Notes under the pieces: generated by a model
The model's input: only the letters and a program-made list of their open reading frames with translations
What the model was told of the DNA's origin: nothing
Databases searched by the model: none
Position numbers and translations under genes: made by a program
NCBI GenBank assembly: GCA_964574195.1
Contig: CAZNMO010000019.1
Coordinates: 1-35,597, forward strand
DNA length: 35,597 nucleotides
DNA from: BRH-c25 sp964574195
GTDB taxonomy: Bacteria > Bacillota > Clostridia > Lutisporales > Lutisporaceae
Direction: 5' to 3'
Part shown: piece after piece, positions 23,523 through 31,011 of the stretch
How positions within the stretch are numbered: the stretch's first letter is position 1
How the letters are laid out: each line of letters starts with the position of its first letter

Positions 23523-24419
23523 ATGAAAATTAAGGAGCTCTATACCAATAAACCTGTCATATCCCTTGAAATATTCCCGCCAAAGCCGGAGACTCCTATA
23601 GATACAATAATCGATACCATAGACGCCCTGTCTGACCTGAAGCCGGCCTTCATAAGTGTTACCTACGGTGCTGGAGGGACAAGCAAAGGACATACAGTAA
23701 AAATTGCAGATATGATAAAAAACAAATATGGGATAGAGGCTCTGGCTCATCTTACGTGTATAGGTTCTAAACGGTCTGAGATCGATGCTGTCCTTGACCA
23801 GCTCAGACAAAGCGGTGTTGAAAACATAATGGCTTTGAGAGGGGACCTCCCCATAGGTTCAGGACCTGAGCTGATGGAGCAGGCTGAATACAGATATGCA
23901 AAGGATCTTATAGCACATATCAAGGAAACAGACAGCTTCTGCGCAGGAGCAGCCTGCTATCCGGAATGCCATATAGAATGCAGGGACAGTGTGCAGGATC
24001 TGAAAAACCTGAAGCAGAAGGTAGAAAGCGGCGCAGACTTCCTGATCACCCAGCTTTTCTTTGATAACAACCTGTACTACTCCTTTATGGAAAAGCTGGA
24101 CATTTTGGGCGTGGACCTGCCAGTTTCAGCAGGTATAATGCCGGTCATAAACAAGAAGCAGATAGAGCGAATTACAGGACTATGCGGCGCCTCCATCCCG
24201 GTCAAATTCAGGCGTATACTGGACAAGTACGGCGATAATCCGGCAGCGCTGAAGGAAGCCGGTACAGCCTATGCAACGGAGCAGATAATCGATCTGCTCT
24301 CTTCCGGTGCCGACGGAATACACCTTTATACCATGAACCGCCCTGAGGTGGCTAGGAAGATAATATCACACATATCGGACATCAGAAGCTTTTTTGATGA
24401 AAACGAAAACCACGGATAA
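23523..24419 (+). CDS. metF: Methylenetetrahydrofolate reductase
   Basis: A 298-residue FAD-dependent TIM-barrel enzyme reducing 5,10-methylene- to 5-methyl-tetrahydrofolate, the methyl donor for MetH. Visible features are VISLEIFPPKPETP with the catalytic Glu, FISVTYGAGGTSKGHTV, EALAHLTCIGSKRSEID, ENIMALRGDLP, AACYPECHIEC, GADFLITQLFFDN and the ending GADGIHLYTMNRPE. The ATG at 23523 is preferred over 23517 because AAGGAG is only two bases from the latter. It is the last gene of the S-box operon. No MetV partner gene is present in the window. Confidence 0.96.
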   Translation: MKIKELYTNKPVISLEIFPPKPETPIDTIIDTIDALSDLKPAFISVTYGAGGTSKGHTVKIADMIKNKYGIEALAHLTCIGSKRSEIDAVLDQLRQSGVENIMALRGDLPIGSGPELMEQAEYRYAKDLIAHIKETDSFCAGAACYPECHIECRDSVQDLKNLKQKVESGADFLITQLFFDNNLYYSFMEKLDILGVDLPVSAGIMPVINKKQIERITGLCGASIPVKFRRILDKYGDNPAALKEAGTAYATEQIIDLLSSGADGIHLYTMNRPEVARKIISHISDIRSFFDENENHG

Positions 24420-24443
24420 TGGGAAAAATGCGATATAAGGATA

Positions 24444-24504
24444 AGATCCTTCGTTTCACTCAGGATGACTGGAAAGTGTCATCCTGAGCATTAGCGAAGG
24501 ATCT
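24444..24504. repeat. Dispersed inverted repeat (TCATCCTGAG...GAAGGATCT type), copy 1
   Basis: AGATCCTTCG (24444-24453) pairs with CGAAGGATCT (24495-24504), and CTCAGGATGAC (24459-24469) with GTCATCCTGAG (24478-24488). The same element occurs at 30882-30944. This sequence type is a common intergenic palindrome in many bacterial genomes. It lies between metF and the ABC exporter and may act as a weak terminator since TTTT follows. Confidence 0.85.
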
Positions 24505-24544
24505 TTTGCTTGCCACTCTTTACTTATTTCACACCATTCTGCTG

Positions 24545-26434
24545 TTACGCCAGCTCGAACATCCCTGTGTAAAGCTGATAGTACTTGCCTTTTGCCGCTA
24601 TCAGATCTTCATGGCCTCCACGCTCTGTGATCCTTCCATTCTCCAATACCATTATGGCATTGGAGTTCCTTACGGTTGACAGCCTGTGGGCTATAACGAA
24701 TACCGTCCTTCCCTCCATAAGCGTGTCCATTCCCTTTTCAATAAGGGCTTCTGTCCTTGTGTCAATGGAGCTGGTGGCTTCATCAAGGATGAGCACAGGG
24801 GGATCTGCCACAGCAGCCCTGGCTATAGCCAACAGCTGGCGCTGCCCCTGGCTGAGGTTCGCACCGTCTGAGGTCAGCATGGTATCATAGCCCTGGGGCA
24901 GATGCTTGATGAAGGAATGTGCGTTAGCCAGCTTTGCAGCCTTTATGACCTCATCATCGGTGGCATCCAGTCTTCCATATCGTATATTCTCCAAGACTGT
25001 TCCGGTGAACAGGTGTGTGTCCTGCAGCACCATTGACAACGACCTTCTCAGGTGGGATTTTTTTATCCTGTTTATATTTATACCGTCATATATTATCTTT
25101 CCGTCAGGCACATCATAAAAACGGTTGATCAGGTTGGTGATGGTGGTCTTGCCCGCTCCTGTAGACCCTACAAAGGCTATCTTCTGCCCGGGCTTCGCAT
25201 AAAGACTTATATCCTTCAATACCTTATTGTTATCCTCATAACCGAAGGTGACATCCTCAAAGCACACATCTCCCCTGACTTCAGTATATGTCTTACAGCC
25301 TTCAGGGCCGGATTGCTTCCATGCCCACAGCCCCGTGCTGCTTTCCGCCTCTTCCAGTTCACCCTTCTCATTCCTGTGGGCATATACAAGCTCAACATCA
25401 CCTTCATCTACTTCAGGCTGCTGGTCTATCATATCAAAGATCCGTTCCGCTCCTGCTAAGGCATTAAGTATGGAATTCATCTGCTGGGACATCTGTGTTA
25501 TAGGCTGGGAGAAGGATCGGGTGTACTGCAGAAAGGACGCTATAGTCCCAATGTCCAGGCGGCCGTTGATTGCCATAACCGCTCCGACCGCTGCAGTTAG
25601 AGCATAATTCAAATAGGAGAGGTTCCCCATTATAGGCATAAGTATGTTTGCAAAGGTATGTGCCCCTGTGGAAGCTTTGCACAGCTCCTCATTCAGCCTG
25701 TCAAAGTCGTCTGCCACAGCCTTCTCATGGGAAAATACCTTTACGACCTTCTGCCCCTCTATCATTTCCTCGATATACCCGTTGACCTTGCCCATCTCCT
25801 TTTGCTGTCTCCTGAAATACATGGAGCTTTTGGAGCCTATTGTCTTGATTATAAAGAGCATAAGTGCCAACATGAAGACAACAAGCATGGTCAACACAGG
25901 GCTAAGTACAAGCATCATTCCGAAAACTCCTACTACCGTAAGGAAGGAGGAAAAGAGGTTGGGTACGCCTTGACTGAGCATCTCCCTCAGTGCGTCAGTA
26001 TCGTTGGTATACCTGCTCATCAGTTCCCCATGAGTATGGGTATCAAAATATTTTATAGGAAGTGCCTCCATATGCCTGAACAGATCAACACGTATCTTGT
26101 AAAGTGTGCCTGTGGATATATTGAGCATGAGCCTGTTGTAGATGTAGGTAGCTGCAACCCCAGTCAAATATATAAGGCCCAGCAACAATATTGTCGATAT
26201 GAAGCCCGACAGATCCGGATTCTTTTGCCCTATGAGTGGAACTATGTGCTGGTTTATGATCGGCTTCAGGAAATATGTGCCTGCAACTCCCGCCGCCGAA
26301 CTGACGATCAGCATCAACGCTACGACGAGGAGCTGCAACTTGTAGCCCCACATATAGGCAAATATTCTTTTCAATGCTTTTCCTGCATTTTGGGGTTTGG
26401 CAATTGCAGGTCTGCTGCCGTGTGGTCCTGCCAT
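24545..26434 (-). CDS. ABC exporter half-transporter, catalytic (consensus) subunit
   Basis: A 629-residue fusion of a six-helix exporter domain (about 20-330) and a nucleotide-binding domain. All ATPase motifs are standard: Walker A GSTGAGKTT, signature LSQGQRQ, Walker B VLILDEATSS with catalytic Glu, and switch histidine in IAHR. Between the two domains an insertion of some 40 residues (ELVYAHRNEKGELEEAES onward) resembles the one in the larger subunit of heterodimeric multidrug exporters such as BmrD/YheH and LmrD. It is the last gene of the MarR-ABC-ABC operon, three bases after its partner. The substrate is unknown; drug or lipid export is usual. Confidence 0.92.
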   Translation of the reverse strand: MAGPHGSRPAIAKPQNAGKALKRIFAYMWGYKLQLLVVALMLIVSSAAGVAGTYFLKPIINQHIVPLIGQKNPDLSGFISTILLLGLIYLTGVAATYIYNRLMLNISTGTLYKIRVDLFRHMEALPIKYFDTHTHGELMSRYTNDTDALREMLSQGVPNLFSSFLTVVGVFGMMLVLSPVLTMLVVFMLALMLFIIKTIGSKSSMYFRRQQKEMGKVNGYIEEMIEGQKVVKVFSHEKAVADDFDRLNEELCKASTGAHTFANILMPIMGNLSYLNYALTAAVGAVMAINGRLDIGTIASFLQYTRSFSQPITQMSQQMNSILNALAGAERIFDMIDQQPEVDEGDVELVYAHRNEKGELEEAESSTGLWAWKQSGPEGCKTYTEVRGDVCFEDVTFGYEDNNKVLKDISLYAKPGQKIAFVGSTGAGKTTITNLINRFYDVPDGKIIYDGININRIKKSHLRRSLSMVLQDTHLFTGTVLENIRYGRLDATDDEVIKAAKLANAHSFIKHLPQGYDTMLTSDGANLSQGQRQLLAIARAAVADPPVLILDEATSSIDTRTEALIEKGMDTLMEGRTVFVIAHRLSTVRNSNAIMVLENGRITERGGHEDLIAAKGKYYQLYTGMFELA

Positions 26435-26437
26435 AAT

Positions 26438-28165
26438 TTATGCAGCTCCTTTCTGTTGCGATTCGTAGACTTCCCTGTATATCGAGTTGGTTTTCAGCAG
26501 TTCCTCATGGGTGCCTATACCATTTATCCTGCCGTCATCCATCACTATTATCCTATCGGCCTCCAAAACCGAAGCGATCCTCTGCGCAATTATTATTGTC
26601 GTTGTCCCCGTTAGTTTCTCCCGGAAAGCTTGGCGTATCTTGCTATCTGTAGCAGTATCAATTGCACTGGTGCTGTCGTCCATGATGATTACCTTTGGCT
26701 TTTTCAGAAGTGCCCTGGCGATGCATAGCCTCTGCTTCTGTCCTCCGGAGACATTTACGCCTCCCTGTCCCAGGAAGGTGTCATAGCCTTCAGGAAAAGC
26801 ACTGACAAATTCATGTGCTTGGGCTGCCTTGCAGGCTTCAATTATTTCCTCATCTGTAGCCTCTGCATTGCCCCATTTGAGGTTTTCTTTGATGGTACCT
26901 GAAAACAGTACATTTTTCTGAAGTACCATGGAAACAGCGTCTCTCAGAGTCTCCAGCCTGTAATCCCTTACATCATGTCCGCCTACAAGGATACGGCCCT
27001 CCATAACGTCATACAGCCTTGGAATAAGCTGCACCAGGCTGGTTTTTGCCGAGCCTGTGCCGCCGATTATACCTATGGTCTCTCCCGCTTTTATTTCAAA
27101 GCTGCAATCCTCCAGGGTAGGGTTATCCTTATTTTTACTGTAGCTGAAGGACACATTTTCAAATACTATTGAACCGTCCTCAACCTCCAGCCCAGAATCA
27201 ACGCGATTATCCTTTATGTCGATATCCTCATCAAGGACCTCAAGTATACGAAGCACCGATGCCCTTGACATTACCAGCATGACGAACATAAAGGAAATCA
27301 TCATCAGTGAAATGAGTATCTGGGTCACATAGCTGATAAAGCTCATCAGCTGGCCAGTCGACAAGGTACCGCCTATTATCATCCTGCCGCCAAACCAGGA
27401 GATGGCAAGCATACAGGCGTACATTACAAACTGCATTATGGGCATATTCATGATTATCATACCTTCTGCACTCACCTGGGCTTTACGTACGGCTGCAGCG
27501 GCATCCTCAAATTTACGCTTCTCATGCTCTTCCCTCACAAAAGCCTTGACAACACGCATGGCAACCAGATTTTCCTGCAGTGATGCATTCATTCCGTCAT
27601 AAAGCTTCAGCATCGCCCTGAACCTGGGATATGCTTTTGTGGCTATAATGTATAAGGCAGTGCCCAGAACAGGAATGGCAATAAGAAATATTACGGCAAG
27701 CCTTGCATTGATGGATATTGCCATTATAGTTGCACTGACAAGCATGATCGGGGCACGCACACATACCCTTATCAGCATCATGAAAGCGTTCTGGGTATTG
27801 GTCACATCGGTAGTGAGCCTGGTGATCAATGACGCGGTGCTGAATTTATCCACATTTGCAAAGGAAAATTCCTGGACCTTTTCGAAAAGCTTCTTTCTCA
27901 GCCCCTTGGAAAAGCCCATGCCGGCAACAGCAGCATAACGCCCTGACAGTGCGCCAAACACAAGTGCTATCGCAGCCATCAGGACCATGAGCCCTCCCAT
28001 CTTTACCACATAGCCTATATCTCTGTTGCCTATTCCTACATCTATGATCTTTGACATCAGGAAAGGCAGGAATATTTCCAGTATTACTTCCCCGATTACC
28101 ATGATAGGAGTCAATACTGCATGTTTGCCATATCCTTTAAGACATGGCAGCAGTTTTTCGAGCAT
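26438..28165 (-). CDS. ABC exporter half-transporter, degenerate-site subunit
   Basis: A 575-residue exporter half with six membrane helices followed by a nucleotide-binding domain. Walker A is GGTGSAKTS and the signature VSGGQKQR is intact. The residue after the Walker B aspartate is Asp in place of Glu (IMDDSTSAID), and the switch histidine is Gln (IAQR). These changes mark the non-catalytic ATP site of asymmetric exporters such as TM287/TM288 and BmrCD. It should pair with the following gene. Its ATG overlaps the MarR stop by one base (TAATG), so synthesis is coupled to the regulator. Confidence 0.93.
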   Translation of the reverse strand: MLEKLLPCLKGYGKHAVLTPIMVIGEVILEIFLPFLMSKIIDVGIGNRDIGYVVKMGGLMVLMAAIALVFGALSGRYAAVAGMGFSKGLRKKLFEKVQEFSFANVDKFSTASLITRLTTDVTNTQNAFMMLIRVCVRAPIMLVSATIMAISINARLAVIFLIAIPVLGTALYIIATKAYPRFRAMLKLYDGMNASLQENLVAMRVVKAFVREEHEKRKFEDAAAAVRKAQVSAEGMIIMNMPIMQFVMYACMLAISWFGGRMIIGGTLSTGQLMSFISYVTQILISLMMISFMFVMLVMSRASVLRILEVLDEDIDIKDNRVDSGLEVEDGSIVFENVSFSYSKNKDNPTLEDCSFEIKAGETIGIIGGTGSAKTSLVQLIPRLYDVMEGRILVGGHDVRDYRLETLRDAVSMVLQKNVLFSGTIKENLKWGNAEATDEEIIEACKAAQAHEFVSAFPEGYDTFLGQGGVNVSGGQKQRLCIARALLKKPKVIIMDDSTSAIDTATDSKIRQAFREKLTGTTTIIIAQRIASVLEADRIIVMDDGRINGIGTHEELLKTNSIYREVYESQQKGAA

Positions 28166-28683
28166 TATTCATCCTCTCCTTCCATGCTGTCAGTTCTCAT
28201 CTTTTTCATCTGATTTTTCAAAGCAAATATCTCGTAAAAGTTCAAACAGTCTTTCTTGTCCTGCTCATCAGTAATATTGGCAATCAGTCTATCGAGGAAA
28301 CCCTTCAGCTGTATCAGCTCTTCCTCTTCAAAGCCGGCGAAAAGCCTCCTGTCAATTGAGTCGAACAATTCACGGCATTTTCCTGACAATTCAAGTCCCT
28401 TATCCGTAATTGTAAGTCTTTTACTTCGAAGATTTGATTCATCCACCGCCTTATCAATTATCCCTGCCTTTTGCAGCCTTTTGGTGGATATGGCCACAGA
28501 GGCGGCAGATAAGTGGAGGGTGTCAGCTATATCCACCTGGGAACAGCCATTATGTCGGGCAACATATTCTATAATCGGCAGCTGTCCGAGGTATAATCCT
28601 GCATCGGTGGCCATCCGCTGCGATAATATGCGTCTTTTGATAAATAGAAAATCAAATCTTTTTACCAGTTCAATCAGTCTCAT
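28165..28683 (-). CDS. MarR family transcriptional regulator
   Basis: A 172-residue winged helix-turn-helix regulator. The DNA-binding part is PIIEYVARHNGCSQVDIADT, then LHLSAASVAISTKRLQKAGI and the wing VDESNLRSKRLTITDKGLEL with the family-typical D-x-R-x...L-T-x-x-G. The start at 28683 is chosen because AAGGGA lies nine bases upstream; ATGs at 28692 and 28701 are too close to it or upstream of it. It is the first gene of an operon with the two ABC exporter halves and probably represses it, with export substrates as inducers. Three 15-bp tandem repeats over its promoter start region are candidate binding sites. Confidence 0.9.
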   Translation of the reverse strand: MRLIELVKRFDFLFIKRRILSQRMATDAGLYLGQLPIIEYVARHNGCSQVDIADTLHLSAASVAISTKRLQKAGIIDKAVDESNLRSKRLTITDKGLELSGKCRELFDSIDRRLFAGFEEEELIQLKGFLDRLIANITDEQDKKDCLNFYEIFALKNQMKKMRTDSMEGEDE

Positions 28684-28706
28684 ATATTCCATTCCCTTCA
28701 TGGCAT

Positions 28707-28751
28707 ATTTTGCGTTTAATTGTTTTACGTTTAACTATTTTACGTATAATA
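28707..28751 (-). promoter_or_regulatory. Three tandem 15-bp repeats, candidate MarR operator
   Basis: Units at 28707-28721, 28722-28736 and 28737-28751 read ATTTTGCGTTTAATT, GTTTTACGTTTAACT and ATTTTACGTATAATA. They run from just downstream of the -10 into the leader of the MarR operon, where bound protein would block transcription. Confidence 0.6.
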
Positions 28752-28780
28752 ATTATAGTTTGCAAATTGGAAATTGTCAA
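28752..28780 (-). promoter_or_regulatory. Consensus promoter of the marR-ABC operon
   Basis: On the minus strand TTGACA (28780-28775), a 17-base spacer and TATAAT (28757-28752), an exact sigma-A consensus. Such a strong promoter fits a tightly repressed operon. Confidence 0.92.
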
Positions 28781-28828
28781 CAATAGTAAAACTATATACT
28801 AGCTAATATTGCACTTGCAGAAACAGTT

Positions 28829-28861
28829 AGGCATCCATCTCAAAAATAAGATGGATGCCTA
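28829..28861 (-). terminator. Hairpin after the PadR-DUF4180 gene
   Basis: A perfect 12-bp stem (AGGCATCCATCT / AGATGGATGCCT, 28829-28840 with 28849-28860) with an 8-base loop lies 25 bases after the PadR gene stop. The T-run on the minus strand is weak, so termination is likely but not certain. Confidence 0.6.
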
Positions 28862-28885
28862 GTCATAATATCCATATGCAGGTTA

Positions 28886-29803
28886 TCAGCTAAAAAGCCA
28901 TAGCTCAGCTTCCTCCCTTTTTTCAAAAACCTTGAAGTTATGCGCCTTGCTGATTTGTATGCCGGTCAGTCCCGGTCTTTCTTTTCCAGCCATTTCCGCC
29001 GGTAGTAAGACAGCTACCTTTATATAGTAGTTGGAGAATTTCTGCAGCATTGCACCGGCAATACCGGATTTGTACCTGAAAAAGCCTTCATCAAAAGCAT
29101 TATAATGTATCAGCAGCAAACCAGTATTATTCTCTCCACACAGAGCAACCAAGTCAAGTGCATCCTGTTCTGTAGCAATTGGGCTTGCAGTAGCTATAAG
29201 CTCTATATAGCTTTTGCCTTCCTTCCGGATAAGCTCATATTCAATTTTTCCCCTCTGTTCATCCACTTCTTTCTCGAACAATTCCCTTCGTATGCCTTGA
29301 ACCCATTCCAACTCAGTCCTAAGCGAGGATATCAGGTTATCAGCTATCTTATCCCAGAGTAATGCTTCTCTTGGGCTTCTCCGGGGGGACTGCATACCGC
29401 GCCTGTTCTTCTCCTGATTATAGACCAACTCGATCTTTATCTCATTTTCATACTTGAGCAATAACTCATTCAGCTCCTCATCACTCAGCAGATCGGCCCA
29501 TGCCAGTTGGATCAGGAAAGGCTTCCTGAATTCGGGGACCTCCGGCTGTGAAACGACCCATTTCTTCAACTCTGTCAGCCCGTCATCGGTTATGGTATAA
29601 ACCTTTTTGGACGGTGAAGCTTCCTGGTGCCGGACCTCACTGGTCACCAACCCTTCCTCCAGCAGCTGCACCAAAGTCTTGTATATCTGATTGTTGTTAC
29701 CCGACCAATACATGGTAGTTGACTCTTCAAAAACCTTCTTCATTTCATAGCCTGTAGACGGCTTCCAGCTCAACAAACCCAATATTGCATACTTTATCGA
29801 CAT
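28886..29803 (-). CDS. PadR family regulator fused to a DUF4180 domain
   Basis: A 305-residue protein. Residues 1-80 are a PadR winged helix: MSIKYAILGLLSWKPSTGYE, NNQIYKTLVQLLEEGLVTSE, SPSKKVYTITDDGLTELKKW. Residues about 85-180 form the helical Vir_act_alpha_C-type dimerisation arm. From about 185 a DUF4180-like domain follows (YELIRKEGKSYIELIA, ENNTGLLLIHYNAFDEGFF, GAMLQKFSNYYIKVAVLLPA, EKREEAELWLF), usually found as a separate protein. The start at 29803 has GGAAGTG upstream; the longer frame from 29836 runs over the operator. A sensor role for DUF4180 is inference. Confidence 0.85.
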   Translation of the reverse strand: MSIKYAILGLLSWKPSTGYEMKKVFEESTTMYWSGNNNQIYKTLVQLLEEGLVTSEVRHQEASPSKKVYTITDDGLTELKKWVVSQPEVPEFRKPFLIQLAWADLLSDEELNELLLKYENEIKIELVYNQEKNRRGMQSPRRSPREALLWDKIADNLISSLRTELEWVQGIRRELFEKEVDEQRGKIEYELIRKEGKSYIELIATASPIATEQDALDLVALCGENNTGLLLIHYNAFDEGFFRYKSGIAGAMLQKFSNYYIKVAVLLPAEMAGKERPGLTGIQISKAHNFKVFEKREEAELWLFS

Positions 29804-29828
29804 TATATCACTTCCGTTTCTTTGACAT

Positions 29829-29871
29829 ATTAACATATGTTAATGATAACCTATGTATACTATTATGTCAA
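29829..29871 (-). promoter_or_regulatory. padR promoter with 16-bp palindromic operator
   Basis: On the minus strand TTGACA (29871-29866), a 17-base spacer and TATCAT (29848-29843) form a strong promoter. A perfect palindrome ATTAACATATGTTAAT (29829-29844) begins at the -10 edge and covers the expected start site. PadR proteins bind such AT-rich dyads, so autorepression is likely. Confidence 0.8.
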
Positions 29872-29895
29872 TAAGCGCTAACAATATCCCGTCAT

Positions 29896-29924
29896 AATAA
29901 ATAAAACTGCCTTTCGGCAGTTTT
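29896..29924 (-). terminator. Terminator attached to the partial tRNA-Ser copy
   Basis: AAAACTGCC (29903-29911) pairs with GGCAGTTTT (29916-29924) around a TTTC loop, and the minus strand continues with ATTTATT. It is nearly identical to the terminator after the intact tRNA. Confidence 0.75.
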
Positions 29925-29957
29925 ATTTATTATATGGCGGAGAGGGAGGGATTCGAA
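29902..29957 (-). repeat. Duplicated 3' end of tRNA-Ser plus terminator
   Basis: These 56 bases match 30089-30144 at 53 positions. The shared part covers the terminator hairpin, the CCA end, the acceptor 3' strand and the T-arm up to TTCGAA. The rest of a tRNA is missing, so this is not a working gene. The 131 bases between the copies (29958-30088) hold no tRNA and no recognised gene. This arrangement resembles an attachment-site footprint left by an element that integrated at the tRNA 3' end, or a decayed tandem duplication. Confidence 0.85.
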
Positions 29958-30082
29958 GCCGGGTGGCCGGCAGCCATACTTGATCATCCTTTTTGTTCCC
30001 AAGTGCCCTTCGTGGCTTTTTCGTCCTTACTTGCTCCATTGGCCATTCTTTGAAGATTCTCATGACATCCCTTTCTGCATGT

Positions 30083-30110
30083 AAAAAATAAAACTGCCTT
30101 TTGGCAGTTT
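30083..30110 (-). terminator. Terminator of tRNA-Ser
   Basis: AAACTGCC (30091-30098) pairs with GGCAGTTT (30103-30110) around a TTTT loop; the minus strand continues TTATTTTTT. It lies 11 bases after the encoded CCA. Confidence 0.85.
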
Positions 30111-30121
30111 GATTTTTTATA

Positions 30122-30210
30122 TGGCGGAGAGGGAGGGATTCGAACCCTCGACACCTTTTGGGTGTGCATGATTTCGAGTCATGGACCTTCGACCACTCGG
30201 ACACCTCTCC
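30122..30210 (-). tRNA. tRNA-Ser (anticodon CGA)
   Basis: On the minus strand GGAGAGG opens the acceptor stem and CCTCTCC closes it, followed by discriminator G and an encoded CCA (30124-30122). The anticodon stem CATGA/TCATG encloses loop CTCGAAA, giving anticodon CGA for codon UCG. A long variable arm (CACACCCAAAAGGTGT) and GGTTCGAATCC T-arm confirm a class II serine tRNA. It begins 3 bases after the tadA stop and is probably co-transcribed with it. Confidence 0.96.
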
Positions 30211-30213
30211 GTG

Positions 30214-30663
30214 CTATCTCTTTCTTTTGAAAAAATCCTTCAATATCTGGCTGCATTCTTCTTGCAGAATGCCCTTTTCAACCTGAGTCTCGTGGTTGAA
30301 ATGATAATCATCAAACAGGTTCAATAGAGAACCTGCAGCTCCACCCTTTGGATCCATAGCGCCTATATATAGTCTTTCGATCCTGGCCTGCAGTATCGCG
30401 CCGCTGCACATGGGACACGGCTCCAAGGTGACATACATTTCGCAGTCGATGAGCCTCCAGCCACCGAGCTTATCACAGGCTTCCCTGATAGCAAGCACTT
30501 CGGCATGAGCCGTGGCGTCCTTTGACAACTCCCTTGTATTATGTGCGGCGGCGATTATCTCACCATTCCTGACTATGACCGCTCCAATGGGAACTTCATC
30601 CTCGTCAAAGGCTTTTTGAGCTTCTTCCAGAGCTTTTTTCATGAAAAATTCATTCATATGCAT
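30214..30663 (-). CDS. tadA: tRNA-specific adenosine-34 deaminase
   Basis: A 149-residue zinc deaminase that converts adenosine 34 to inosine in tRNA-Arg(ACG). The active site is complete: HAE (TAHAEVLAIREA) with the proton-shuttle Glu, and PCPMCSGAI with both zinc cysteines. The N-terminus (MKKALEEAQKAFDEDEVPIG, then AVIV) and ending ILKDFFKRKR are typical. Start could be 30663 or the ATG at 30657; the ribosome site (GCGGGTAAG) is weak for both. It adjoins tRNA-Ser, an arrangement common in Firmicutes, where the SRP RNA and dnaX often follow; here neither is present. Confidence 0.95.
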   Translation of the reverse strand: MHMNEFFMKKALEEAQKAFDEDEVPIGAVIVRNGEIIAAAHNTRELSKDATAHAEVLAIREACDKLGGWRLIDCEMYVTLEPCPMCSGAILQARIERLYIGAMDPKGGAAGSLLNLFDDYHFNHETQVEKGILQEECSQILKDFFKRKR

Positions 30664-30881
30664 CTTACCCGCACAAAGCTGTTTTTTATTGTTTGCGGTT
30701 TACCTTGATATATTATCACTTAAGCCAATTCTTTGTCAATATGATTGCAATTAAGCTTTCTGGGATTGAATCCAGTCAATGCTTTAAATGATATATCCTT
30801 CCGTTTTGACATTTTCAAATTTAGAAAGTGGCTGTTGCAGAATATGGGAATGATACGGTGTAAGTATAGAGTGGCAGGTAA

Positions 30882-30944
30882 AAGATTCTTCGCTGCGCTC
30901 AGAATGACGCTTATCTGTCATCCTGAGCGTTAGCGAAGGATCTT
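30882..30944. repeat. Dispersed inverted repeat, copy 2, in a 348-bp gene-free region
   Basis: AAGATTCTTCGCTGCGCTC with CAGAATGAC pairs with GTCATCCTGAGCG followed by TTAGCGAAGGATCTT, the same element as at 24444-24504 (right arm nearly identical). It lies in the intergenic stretch 30664-31011 between tadA and hydA, in which I see no gene. It may help end hydA transcripts, though no clean T-run is present. Confidence 0.85.
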
Positions 30945-31011
30945 GACCCGCAGAGAGCGGCACTAGACAATTACGTCGCATCATTCTGCTTTTGCGTACT
31001 CCCTTTTGTTA

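Noticed and set aside
25658..26614. 318-codon ORF on the plus strand
   Set aside because: It is antisense to two ABC transporter genes with complete motifs and is rich in His, Cys and Tyr, as expected of a shadow frame.
26438..28165. ABC subunit as an inactivated pseudogene because of altered Walker B and H-loop
   Set aside because: Asp for Glu and Gln for His are the known degenerate-site signature of heterodimeric exporters, and the reading frame is intact.
29923..30204. 93-codon ORF on the minus strand
   Set aside because: It runs through tRNA-Ser, its terminator and the partial tRNA copy, so the frame is accidental.
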